The translations under genes and the position numbers were made by a program. 64,000 nucleotides of DNA, taken from contig BCIA01000002.1 of NCBI GenBank assembly GCA_001599815.1, positions 1,681,831 to 1,745,830 of the forward strand, in the 5' to 3' direction. How positions within the stretch are numbered: the stretch's first letter is position 1; every line of letters starts with the position of its first letter. The notes beneath the pieces are model-generated. The model saw only the letters and a program-made list of their open reading frames with translations. It ran no database searches and was not told the DNA's origin. Below, one piece after another: positions 1-11,392 of the stretch. This DNA comes from Furcasterigmium furcatum (taxonomy: Eukaryota; Ascomycota; Sordariomycetes; Glomerellales; Plectosphaerellaceae).

Positions 1-1059
1 GTGTGAAGATGGGCACGAGCTCTTTGCGTATTAGCTCGACGCCCGGGTGCGACCTCGTCGACTCGTCGCCCTGGAAGCTCGCGAGGATCTGCCGGCCCTG
101 GTTGATGTGCAGCTGCGCCACGGACTCGTTCCCCAGCATGAACTCGACGCAGATGAACAGGGCACAGGCGAGGAGCGGGATCGCGATGGACGCGCTGCCG
201 GAGAACACGCCTTCCTTGGGGGGCGTCCAGCTCTGCAACGCCTTCATGGCCTTGCCGTAGTGGGAGGCCGCGAAGGCGCTGAGGCCGGGATACCCGGGCC
301 TGTCGGTGGCGGAGGGCAGCGTGTCCAGCCCGTGGTAGCCCCTTTCGTGGAGGTCGCTGATGGCGATGGCAGCGTGGCGGATGGCCGGCTCCTGGAAGCA
401 GAGGCCCGGGATGACCCTACCCCAGAAGCTGGCCGTCGCGGGGGAGAAGAGGAGGTTCGACGAGCATGTTCGGTAGAAGTGGAAGGCTCGCTGCTCTGAG
501 AGATCCCAGCCGGGGTAGGCTGCTGGGAGGCGAGGAGGGCTGTTGGGTCGCCCGGGGGCGGGAGATAGTGACTCCCTTGTGAACGGCGAGTCTGGCCTGG
601 GGAGATATCCGTCGCATTTGCGGCCCGTCTTGACGCAGCGCTGGCACTGCGGCTTGGTCTCGTCACACTTGACTCTACGTATCCTATGTGTCGTAGTTGT
701 CAGTGAGTGTCCGTCTGGTCCCGCCAACAACCCCCGAGCGTCCGAGGAGGAAGACTCGGACAGAGAGTTGCCCCGGCCGCCGCTGATTATGGATCCTTGA
801 GTCCCAGAGATCTGGGACGAGTGATCCATGAGAACCACGTGGGACTGACTTACTTGCATGTGATGCACCCGGTCCGAACCTTCTTGGAACCCTTACGGCC
901 GTTACGTACCGGCAAAGTCGCCGATAAGGCCGCCGCCGCTCCAGAGCGAGAGCTCTCTGACGATGGAGCTTCCGACTGGTAGCCCGATGCCGTGGATGGC
1001 GAGCCTCCTTCGCTTACCCCGGCCGCATCCACGACAATGTCTGGAGCCGGTTGGTGCAT
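1..1059 (-). CDS. Zn2Cys6 transcription factor, N-terminal part (cut by window edge)
   Basis: Exons 1059..854 and 683..1 (partial); the 170-nt intron 853..684 has a GTAAGT donor and an ATAG acceptor. The junction falls inside the zinc cluster: GCITCK in exon 1 joins IRRVKCDETKPQCQRC in exon 2 in matching phase, restoring the six cysteines (about residues 61-90). Exon 2 stays open to base 1 and reads PGWDLSEQRAFHFYRT then FWGRVIPGLCFQEPAIRHA, which resembles the Fungal_trans_2 (DUF3468) region of fungal C6 regulators. The protein is expected to be nuclear and to bind CGG-type sites; its targets are unknown. I chose the ATG at 1059 (MHQPAP), which leaves a short Ser-rich leader. An in-frame ATG at 1269 gives 70 more unconvincing residues. 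The C-terminus lies outside the window. Confidence 0.85.
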
Positions 1060-2149
1060 GTCGGGCCGTCCCGTCGGTGTTCTGTACGCGTACGAACAGG
1101 CGTGTATATCCGAGCGGCGATTAGCAGGGCGTGCGTGTAGCCCTCTCCTGCGGCACGTTGAGCATCGCGTGGACTGTAACGGGCAAAGCTTCCTGGGCCT
1201 TACCTGGGGAGAAACGAGTCGAGGTCGCGATCTATTTGCCTGTTCGGGCCTCACATGCGACTGAGCCAATGACAGAAGAGAGCAACGAGCTGGCGCTCCA
1301 TAGTCTATGCGCTCCGGTCACGACTGCACAAGGCCTGGGAAGTGTTTAAGTATCGCAGACGAACCCGCCGGGTCACTCGCCGTCGCCAGCACCGGCGATC
1401 TTGTCCCTCCGGGGTAAGGTGCCGGGGGCTTAGAGCATGATTGGCCCGCTCGGACTCGACAGGGCTGAAGTTCCTTGAACCAGGAGCCTGACAGGGGGCG
1501 GGCGATGCTCATTGGGGCATCTTGCGAGACGTTGCTTCGCAAGGGTGAGGATGTGGACATGGAACCCCTTTCCGCGTGTTATTTCAGGCCGTAAATCTCA
1601 CCCGCATCCGGTGAGCCGTCCTCCGTCAGCACAGCCAGCCGAGAGGTAACCTTGGTTGGACCTTTGGGCATTAAAACCTGTGTTCCCGCTCGAGTCAACC
1701 TGACCGCAGAGGCACAAACGTCATGTCATATCATGTCAACGGCTGCTGTCGACGTCCGCTAGAACAAATTGAGGCATTGCCCTGATGCGAGTGCGACGGC
1801 CTCCGGGACAATTGAAAGCAACACGTCGATTGATGCTTGCTATCTACTAGGCTACACGAAAGGCGAAAAAACAAAGTCTTCACTCCTCAACGCCTAGCCA
1901 GATGCTCCTCAAAACTTGAGGAGGACGTCCGTCCATGCAAGATCCAGGGATCAAAATGTCGACCCAAGTCTGCCCACCCCCCTCCAAAAAGACCAGTGAT
2001 GACAAAAGAAAGAGAAGATATAACCACAAAACCGAAAGTCAAAGCAGACGCTAGGATCGCAACGGCTGGCCTCTTCCGGACCGGCTCGATGAGCGGTCCT
2101 CCAAAAAAAAGATCGTACACTCCACCCTCTTCCTCCGTCGCGTCGTCTC
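1060..2149. other. Intergenic region, no gene seen
   Basis: About 1.1 kb between the upstream side of the C6 regulator and the TOR stop codon. The short frames here have no recognisable domain and overlap one another on both strands. The part next to 2149 should hold the TOR 3' UTR and the part next to 1060 the regulator's promoter. Confidence 0.6.
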
Positions 2150-5100
2150 TCACCAGAAACTGCACCATCCGATGTAGTGCTGGCAGAGGTTCTCCAACTT
2201 GGTGGCCTCCGTGATCAGCTTGTTAACCTGGTTGATGACGTCCAGCTCCTCGTTGGGCTTGAAGTCCTTTCCGGTCAGCTTCTGCTGCACCCTGTCCAGC
2301 ACTTCCAGCGCCCGGGCGTTCTGGGCCTCGGCCGGATCCTGTCCGTTGGTGCCGTTGATCAAGCTGTGAGGGCCCGCCACGGAAGAGTTGGTTCGGGCGC
2401 GCGACCGCGAGGGGGGGGCTCCGACCATACCCGCGGCATCTCCGGCGGCGAGGAGCTCCGACGGAGCGACGTCCGCATCCAGCACCGATGGTCGCCTGGC
2501 ACGCGGGCCTTGGGGACCTGCGATGGCCGTCTCGCGCTCTGATCGGAAGTTCGGACCCGTGGGGCTTGCCGTATTGGTAAGACGCCAAGTGAGCAGCGGG
2601 TCGTGAATGAACTGTCGGGGGGTTAGTCGTTGCTCGCAAATAGATGCTCGAGTTGGGTTCACTTACAGCTTCCAGGACGGCCATGAGACTGTCTTTGTTC
2701 TCCCGCAGAACGCGCATGACGTGCTCGCAGGTGATGCGGAAACTGCCTTCGATGTTGCTGACCTCCATGGCGTAGGTCAGCATGCGCGTCAGCCTGAAAG
2801 GCACGCGCTCTGGGTATTTCTCGCGCTTCATAGCGACCTCGAAACAATCGCCAAAGTCGATATGGATGATCTTTCCGGTCACGCGGTCCAGCATGAGGTT
2901 GGACGGATGCCTGTCGCCCAGGCCGAGAATGTAGCCCACCATGGACATGACGCCCAGAGAACGGGTATAGTTCGTGCGACGCTCAAGCCAGGCCTCGGAG
3001 CTTTTGCTCTTGAGCCACAGGACTCGATAAAGATCTTGGCCGGTCGTGTTGTCGAGTGCGTAGCCGAAGACCTCCACCTTCTGCATGAGCGTGAGGTTGT
3101 CGTAGTCGGGTGCCATCTGGAGCATGATGCGGTGCTCGATGTTGAGGAGAATCTTGCGGCTCTCACGGTATTCCCTTATGAGAACGTGAAGAGTGTCGCT
3201 GTTGGGCACCCATCCGAGAAGACCCGAATTCTGCGACAGGGGGATGGCCGGGTATCGTTCGATGTTGAGGTGACGCTTGTAGCATTCCGAGTCGTTCGAA
3301 AGGAGCGTATTGCAGAGGCCGAAGAGCTGGGTGACTCGTTCGTCCTGCCGGATATCTTCGTGACCCTTGAGCAGGAAAGCATAGCGGACTCCGTCGCTGC
3401 CGGTGATGTTGATCTTGCGCGGCCGCTGCTTACTGTTGATGACGCTGAGCGTGCCGTCGAAGTCCATGATACGGACGATCGGCTGGCCGCTGGCGTACGT
3501 TCCGGGAACCGCAAGATCCAGGTCCTTCGCGGCCAGGAGCTTGGGGGAGCAGTAGGGCAGCTCGAGGGACGTAAGTTGAGGCAGTTGGCGGGAAATCCTC
3601 CTGAACACCTGGTAATACAGATCCCAGGCCTGGTTGAGGTCGTTGACGTCGCGGCTCGACTCGTACTGGCGACACCACTCCCGCGCCTCCGTGAGGTCCC
3701 TACCAAAGGCTTGCGCGAAAGAGATCTCCCTCAGCGTTTCGGGGCCCCTCTCCAGAAGCTCGTGAAGAGGTTCGAGGGTCGCAAACATGCCCTCGATGTT
3801 GTGATCTCCGAAGTAGAGCCGGGACGCCTCCTCGAGACCCTCGTGCCACTGTTCATGCCACAGTACAGCGACCCTGATAAGTTCGTTGCTAACGACATCG
3901 GCTTGGGCCACAAGGTTGGCGCTGTGCTGACGCATGCTATCCATGATTTGGGCAGCAGAGCGCGACCTACGACCGCTTTGCGAGGACTTCATGGCGACAG
4001 TAAGAGGGTAGATAAGGGCCTGTGGATGAGCCCTTCCAACGTCGGCGAGGAGACTGTGAATGGTCTGCTGAACCCGTCGCGTCTGTTGGTTGATGCGGGC
4101 GATCAGCTGAGGAATGACCTCGAGCCAGGTGTCGACGCTGACATTCGTGAATCCTTCGGTGACGGCAGCATTAACGTCCGCACTTGAACCGTGAGTGAAC
4201 CACAGAGTGAGCAGACGCAGGGTGTCCTGGAGGGAGGAGCCAGCCGACAGGGCAATGGACTTGAAGAAGCCGCGCACGGCGGGAACGACGTGCTCGATGA
4301 TGGCAGCCTGATCGCTGCGGCTCTGGTCCGCCCGAGACGACAGTGCCTGGACGATCTCGAAGTTGGCCAGTGCCCACGCATGCCAGGCCTTGTACCAGCG
4401 CGGGTTGTACTTAGTCGCCTGCGCGTAAGCGGTGAGGATGTCCTGAACATGCTCGTACTGCCAGTTGTCCTTGTTGAGTGCAATCATCCATTCGCCCTGC
4501 CGGAGGTAGCACTTGGCAAGCAGGACTGTCTGGTCCTGGAGGGCTCGCTGCGTCTGAGGGTTCATGTAGGCAGCATTCTCCATGTGATGCTGGTAACCGT
4601 AATCGTTGTTCATGTCGACACCACCGGGGCCCTGTGCGGCGAGATGCGCCTTGGTGACGTCGTGACGATGGGCCGAGTCGCTGGTGAACTTGCGCAGGCA
4701 ATAGAGGGTCTTCTCGGGGATGCCAGACGTCTTGTTGTTCATCTGCTGGCCGACCTCCCACTGGTACTTCAGAATGGCGTAGATGATTTGCGACGGCACA
4801 TTCCTGGGCAGGCCGCCATTCGACTGCTGCTGTGGTCGATCGTTCCAGTACGGAATCATCGTCGTGAGAGAAGCCTCCGTTCCGGTCAGCTGCTTCAGGT
4901 ACTTCTCGGCCAGCCCCATGCGTCGAGATTTGCGGCACAAGTTGGAGAACTTAATCCACATGTGCATGCTCTCCGACGGCGCGATGACGAGCGCACGGAG
5001 GCGGAGCATCCTTTGCCACACCTCCACGTTGCGCTGGCAGCCCTTGAGACGTGTCTCCCAGGTGCGGCGCATGACGGCCCTGTTCTTCTCCTCGGTCTGC

Positions 5101-8100
5101 TTGTAGAAGACGAGCTCCTCAAGCTCGGCCAGCATCTGGACTCGGACGACGACGGTGTAGGCTCGAGTGTACGACTCGCTGACCAGCGCGCTAAGCTCCG
5201 TGTCGAGTCCTTCGCGAGCCTGCTGCACACAAGCCAAGGCTTCTCTAAACTGGTTCCTGTGCAGGGCGAGAATGGCGCCGAAGAAAGAGCGGTCTGTCGA
5301 GAATCGCTTCATGGACTGGAGGTAGTTGTCCATCGCATCCCACTTGTTCAAGCCCCAGGCGGCAGCCGTGGCGAGAGGGGCGATCATCTTCTGAACGTCC
5401 GGAGAGGAGTTGGACCAGGTGTTGCCAGCGATGGTGGCAAGCGCCTCCCATTCACCCAGAGCGTGCAGGCATCGCATCTTTCCCATTATGATATCGACGG
5501 GGATGGCCTGGTCGTCTGGAATGTCCTTTTCGCGCCTGTTGTAGAACTCGAGCGCCTCCTCCCAGCGCTCAAGCTTCTCGAACCACGTCTCGCGTAGCTG
5601 GATGCCTTCTCTGTAGTTCTGCGCCTTGCGGAGTATGCCAATAGCAGCGTCCGACTGTTGCAGATGATTGTTGATAACAATCAGAGCCTCCACGGCACTG
5701 CTGCTCTGGTCTTGCAGGAACTCCAGCTCCTTGTAATGCAGGGCCTTGGCAAATGCGTGGCATCGGCCGGCCTGGCTGCCGAGAACCCGAATGTCGATCG
5801 GGAGGGCCTTGTCGTCGTGTTCCATAAACTCGGCAAGGTTGAGAAGGAGGCCAAGCAGATCGGGGGGCACGTTCTCGGACTTGATGGCGTTCTCGATGTT
5901 CTGGATGAGCTCGTCCTGGAACTGTTCGTACAGCTCCGACCAGCAGGACACGAATGACGAGTTGAAGAGGTCACGCGCAAGCGGCAGGTAGGCCCTGGCC
6001 AGCGAGGCGCAGGCCCGCAGGGCGTGGTTTGGCGACTCGGCCAGCAGTGTCGTCGAGAAGCGCCTCAGCCATTCTTGCCAATCTTCCTTGGTCGACTTGC
6101 CCCTGGTGTCCCAGGCCCCCTTCAGATGCATCGCATTCATCTCCAGCTTCTTGGGGACGATATCCGCATAGATCTGGTCGGCTTGGTCCACAAATCGCTC
6201 TGTTGCTCCAAGATCTTGGGGCAGGACCTCGCCCTTCTGAAGCTTGCTCGTCAGGAGCTCGTAGTTAGCATGCTGGATCTGATGCTGCGCGATGGCCTTG
6301 TTCACTGTGCGCATGAAGTGCAGGTAGTCCTTTCCTAACTGGTGGATCAGTGCGCAGAGTGTTTCCATGGCGGCATGTCGGAGCGAGGGATCGTTAGCGC
6401 CCATGACCCGCGTTAGGGGATGGATGATCTTGGCGGCATAGTCGTTGAGGTTGACCTGGTAGGAGATCTTGCCAATGGTCTCGATGGCTTGCTTGCGGAG
6501 GAAGCTCGGCTGGCCCTGCTTCTCAAAAGTCCGCACAATGACGGGGACGATGAGATGCATGTACTCCTCGCTGCTCGCGCCGAACACAAGGAACGTGTGG
6601 AGAACGCGTGTCGAAGGAACGCGCCTAGCAGTCGTGTCCTTCTCCAGAGCACCGAGCATCATGGGGAGCAAGCCCGCCAGGTAGATCTTGAACTCGCCCT
6701 CCAGAGACCGAGAAATGGCCTCAACCAATCCCAAGATCGTTGACTGGAGACCGAGACCCGAGTTCCAGTAGTCCCGACAGGTGTCGACGATCTCAGGCAA
6801 GAAATTGCGAATGTGCTGCCGAACAATGCTGACCAGGGTCGCGAGCTGACTGAAGTATGACTCGAGCCTCTTACTGGTGGAGGCGCGGATCACACCCAGG
6901 AACGCGGGAATGATGCGGTCGAGGAATGAGACACACTCGAGGCCGAGCGTGCGGAAGATGTTCATGATGCCTTCGATGACGGCAGGATGGTGGGCGCTGA
7001 GAGAGTTGTCCTTGAGGATCTGGAGAAGCGCGTTGATGACCACAGTCGGGTAGTACTCCTTGCTCGACGGCGTCAAGCCTGTCATCATAAGAGAGATGTC
7101 CGTGAGCTGTGTGGCCTCGACTCGTCGCTGGACTTCCGGTCGCCGTTGCTCGACCTGTTGATACTTGTAGGGATCCAAAGCACCGAGAATACCCATCAAC
7201 TTAATGGTCTCCTGTCGGAGGGGTCCCTTCTGGCCCTCGGTCCTGACGATGTTCTGCAGCAACTCGAGGAGCTCTGGGTACTCAAGGTAAGGCTGGATAA
7301 CGTAGCCCGAGTTGCTTGCGACCTGGCCGAGAGCGTGCAGAGCAGCTTCACGCTTGACGTTGGAGCTTTGATCCTGAAGCGCGTCGATGATCACAGGCAT
7401 CAAACGGTCCTTGTAGGGGAGAACGTCCTCTCCGCCGACGGTTGCGAGTTCGCCAATGGCCCTCAGGATGGTAGCAGCCACAGTCGAAGTCGGGTCGTTG
7501 GCCTTGGGAAGCAGGACTGACATCATCGGGTCAACGTAAGGCTTCACCAGGCCCTGTGCATGCTGGACAAGCAGACTGAGAAGCTTGGCACTCTCCTCCT
7601 TGTGACGGGCAACATCGGAGAACTCAAGCTCGGTGAGCAGCTGAATGAGCGTCTTCCTCAAGGAGGGAATGACGTAGGCCGGGTTGACCTTGGCGAGGCG
7701 ACCGATGATGGAAATGGAAACCTCTCGAATAGAGAAGATCTCGTCGTTCAGGGCGAAGAATAGAGTGCGGATGTTCTCGGCCTTGGCAAGATGCTTGTCG
7801 AATCTTTCGTCGAGCGCGGCGAGCACCGTCCGTCTGATACCCGGCTCGGGGTCTGAAACGCCGACGGTAAGGAGCCTCTCAATGACATCTCCCACGACTT
7901 GCAGGGCGTAGTGGCTGGTCTGGTTGACGATCGGATCGCTCACGTACAGTTGGCAGCACGTAAGAGCAGCTGCTTCGCGAATTTCGGGGTCATCATCCTC
8001 CACGTACTTGATGGCAACGTCGCGAACAAACTCGTTCAGAACGTGGCCGGAGAAGTCGAAGCTGCCCAGCGTGTTCAGCGCAAGCTTGATCTCTGCCTTG

Positions 8101-10047
8101 CGGTGCTCATAAGCCTGGGGATCCTTGGCGTCCATGGGGATGACCGGCGCCGCGGCGAGAGTGTTGGAATGGGGCGCTCCCAGGGGCTTGAAGGGTTCGC
8201 CGCAGAGGATCATGCTGAGCATGTCCAGGAGCCTGTTCCGGATCGTCTCCTGTGCGGGTGGGATGTAGAAGGCCATGTCGACGAGGGCCTGGGTCAACTT
8301 GGGGGTCAAGTCGCATTCGAATATCGGGCCGAGCAGCGCTTCCATGTACTTACTAAGGGTCTGGCCGACGGCGACTGCAAGGCGACTGATGCATTCGAAG
8401 ACCGCATCGACTGAGCCCTTCTTCCGAGCACTCTGGCTGAGACCTTCGCTGACGTGTGCCATGAGATTATCAAGGTACGGGGCGATGGCGCTCTTAACGG
8501 AGTTGGCGATGTTGCCGATGGCGAGGAAGGCGTCGGTCTTCTCCTTGTCCTTCTTCAGCATGAGGATCAGGTATAGCATGAACTTATGAAGATATGACTG
8601 ATCAAACTCGGCCGGAGAGTAGCTGGCAAGATCCGGGATGAGGAGGACGACCGTCTTGCGAATGGTGGGATCCTTGTGTTCCCTGTATCGCAGGACAATC
8701 TCGCAAGCTTCGTTGTAGTGATCTTGCATGAACATGCCGCCCTGCTCGAGGAGCTCCTTGAGCATGAGGAGGGAGCCGTGGATGGACTCGACGGAGGGGG
8801 TGTTGAGGCCCCTCAGGAGCTCGTTGTATGCCTTCTCCATCCAAGTTTGCTTCAGCTCCTGGTCGCGTTCCCGGATGATACGGAAGCAGGCGGCTACTGT
8901 CTGAGCCGAGGCGTGTCGGATCGAAGGTCGGCTGTCCCGCAAGCTGTTCCAGATGAGCTCGAGGACCAAGCCGACGAAGCTGTACATGAGGGTCGGGGCC
9001 TGTCGTGCCAGCTCCCTGAGGACGAGCGCCGCGCTGTAACGCCGCTCCTCCACTCGCTCGTTCTGGAGCCATTCGAGTGCCATCTGGGTTTCCGACTCGA
9101 CAAGCTCGCTAATAACGGAGCCTCCAGGTCGGCACATCCTGCCCAGGGTCATGGCGGCAGCCTCCATGGGGCCGACATCTTTTCCACGTAGAATCACTCT
9201 AAGATTGGAGAGGAATCGAGCGTACCGACCGGCTTGGTCGGCGCCTTCGATGTCGAAGATGGCGTCGAGGGCGAAGATGCCGCCCATCCGCTCGGCCGTG
9301 TCGCCGCCGTGGGTGATGAGCTGTGTAATGCGGGCATTGACGGCAGTCCAGACAGAGTTGAAGTTTTCGGATGGGAGATCTGGGAGGATCACGGTGGTTA
9401 GGAAGCTTGTGACGGTGGTCGGGAGCAAGGGAAAACAAACCTCGGTGGCAGACCAATACGAGCTCCCTGAGCTGTTGCGCAGCTCGTTTGCGCACATCAT
9501 CGGACACGCGGCTGGCCAAAGGAGTTAGCGAAGAGCTTTCGGGATGCGACGGTCGCGCACGAGGAGCTTAAGAGGGCGGTGTTTACCTGGATCGGAGCTC
9601 GCGCGCGATGTTCTCGAGGCGCTCGAGGGCGATCTGCTGCTGGGCGGCCATCGCTTCGTGTGGGTTTGTTTGTGCCGCCTCCTCGACTGGCGCACCAGGT
9701 GCTTCAGAGCTCAAGAAGGGGACATCGATCGCGGAATCGCTGTCTTGGGGTGTCGAAGGAATCGGTGATTGTGCGCGTGACGTTCCAGACGCGGCGTCGG
9801 TTGAATGGCTTTTGGCGTCGTCGTCGTTGGGAGCTTCTTCTGCTGGCGGCTCGCTCAAGGACGCGGGGAGACTCGGCGGGTGGGGATCGAAAGGGATAGA
9901 GGGGCGGCCCAAGTCGAGGAGCGTAGTCGTAAGGTCGAGGGGGGAGATCGAGGAATCACGGAGATGTGCGAAGGGGAGATGCCGCTCATCAACCGCTGTG
10001 AATTGGGCCCTTCGAAGAGAGGCGTTTGGGTCTGACTTGTCCGACAT
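2150..10047 (-). CDS. tor: TOR serine/threonine kinase (target of rapamycin)
   Basis: Exons 10047..9587, 9511..9441, 9379..2667 and 2611..2150 give 2568 aa. The introns are 75, 61 and 55 nt, all phase-consistent. Exons 1 and 2 join as [19 protein letters not shown], and 2 and 3 as [14 protein letters not shown]. Domain order: HEAT repeats (about 160-1280), FAT (about 1290-1990), FRB near 2015 with the family Ser in EEASRLYFG, kinase domain with GLGDRHPSN (about 2329) and HIDFGDCFE (about 2350), and FATC ending [14 protein letters not shown] is the catalytic subunit of TORC1/TORC2 and controls growth in response to nutrients. An alternative ATG at 9651 ([12 protein letters not shown]) gives about 2436 aa, the usual fungal length; the frame is open for 132 Ser/Pro/Asp-rich residues upstream, and I kept the longer start. 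The gene is divergent from rtf2. Confidence 0.97.
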
Positions 10048-10393
10048 GATGCAGCAGGTGCGTCGCCAAGGTTCTTTCTTGGGGATCGTTGGCACCGTGT
10101 GGACACTGTATTCAGACGGTGTTGTGGCGAGGAATTTGGTGGTGGTACAGTGCGGAGTTTTCGTTCAAGGTCCCCAGCTCTGGGCCCACTTTATAAATCT
10201 TATCTTATCAGGTCACTTGACAACCGCCGCCTCTGAACTCTTCTGGTCTGCAGACCATCTCTCCCCTCGACACCGAACTTACATTGCACACGACCAGAAT
10301 CAGTAGACATCTGCCAGTCAGGACTCCCCAAGCCTCACCGAAAGTCTACCCCTTGCACTTCTCCACCTTAGGCACAGCTGCAGCTCGACCGCC
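10048..10393. promoter_or_regulatory. Divergent promoter region, tor / rtf2
   Basis: 346 bp between the two divergent starts. It includes CT-rich stretches such as cctcgacaccgaacttac and ccccttgcacttctccacc before the rtf2 ATG. No strong TATA box is apparent, as is usual for housekeeping genes. Confidence 0.5.
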
Positions 10394-11212
10394 ATGGGCA
10401 ACGACGGCGGCTCGATCCCCAAGCGACGGGAACTCGTCAAGTCGGCGGCCCGCGCCCCGACGCACAGCGAGCAAAAGGCAACGACCCTGGAATCCCTCGG
10501 CCACGCCTGGACCCATGACCCCCTGAACTCAAAGTCCCTCGACTTCGACGCCATCGTCTCCGACTGGCGCGGCCGGCTGTACAACTACGAGACCATCCTC
10601 CAGAGCCTCATGCCCTCCGACGACGCGGACACCGAAAACGACAACACCGAAGGCCTGACGTTCGCGGCCACGGGGATCAGGTCGCTGCGCGACATCGTCA
10701 AGCTCACGTTCGCCAGGTCGAGTGACAAGGAGAAGAAGGACGTCCGCGTGTGCCCCGTGTCCATGAAGGAGCTGGGCCCCGCGACCAAGTCGGTCTACAT
10801 CGTGCCGTGCGGCCACGTCTTCGCCGAGGTGGCGATGAGGCAGATCCAGGAGGAGGCCTGCCCGGAGTGCAGTGAGCCGTTCAAGCCGGAGCACGTGGTG
10901 CCGATCCTGCCCGTCGATGAGGCAGATGTCAAAAAGATGCTGGCGCGCATGGACGATCTGCGGGCCGGTGGCCTGACGCACGGCCTCAAGAAGGACAGGT
11001 CCGCGGGCAAGAAGAAGCGAAAGGCCGATGAAGGCAAGGAGGACGGCGGCGAGAAGAGGAGGGCAACAGAGGACGCTGTCAAGGCGCCGAAGAAGGACGT
11101 GCCGAGCAGGACCGGCGGGATCAACAACCCGATGGCGGCATCACTGACAGCCCGCGTCATGGCCGAGCAGGAAGAGCTCAGCAGACGGAGAAAACTGGCC
11201 GGGAAAGCATGA
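10394..11212 (+). CDS. rtf2: Replication termination factor 2 (Rtf2 family)
   Basis: Single exon, 272 aa. The start MGNDGGSIPKRRELVK is the signature N-terminus of the Rtf2 family. A modified RING follows at about 115-185, with VCPVSMKEL, the PCGHVF turn and CPECSEPF. The C-terminal 90 residues are Lys/Glu-rich and end in an Arg/Lys-rich tail. In Schizosaccharomyces pombe Rtf2 stabilises paused forks at the replication termination barrier, and family members are nuclear. The gene converges on the glucosidase II beta gene with about 180 bp between stops. The only real uncertainty is its role in this organism. Confidence 0.95.
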   Translation: MGNDGGSIPKRRELVKSAARAPTHSEQKATTLESLGHAWTHDPLNSKSLDFDAIVSDWRGRLYNYETILQSLMPSDDADTENDNTEGLTFAATGIRSLRDIVKLTFARSSDKEKKDVRVCPVSMKELGPATKSVYIVPCGHVFAEVAMRQIQEEACPECSEPFKPEHVVPILPVDEADVKKMLARMDDLRAGGLTHGLKKDRSAGKKKRKADEGKEDGGEKRRATEDAVKAPKKDVPSRTGGINNPMAASLTARVMAEQEELSRRRKLAGKA

Positions 11213-11392
11213 GGCATGCCATGTGAATATGAACCTGTACAACTGAATGATACCCACCACATACGAAGAATGCATTTGAAATCTCATGGAATTTAGATTT
11301 GCTCTCCGGTATCTCGTCTTGCTCCCGCTATGCACTCATTGCGCCTGTCGTCGATGTGATTTACTATACCTACAATCCCTGCCAAGGGTCGT

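Noticed and set aside
2607..5597. Two long plus-strand frames (526 and 468 codons) opposite TOR
   Set aside because: They lie exactly antisense to conserved TOR kinase and FAT sequence and show no domain. They result from strong codon bias in the real gene.
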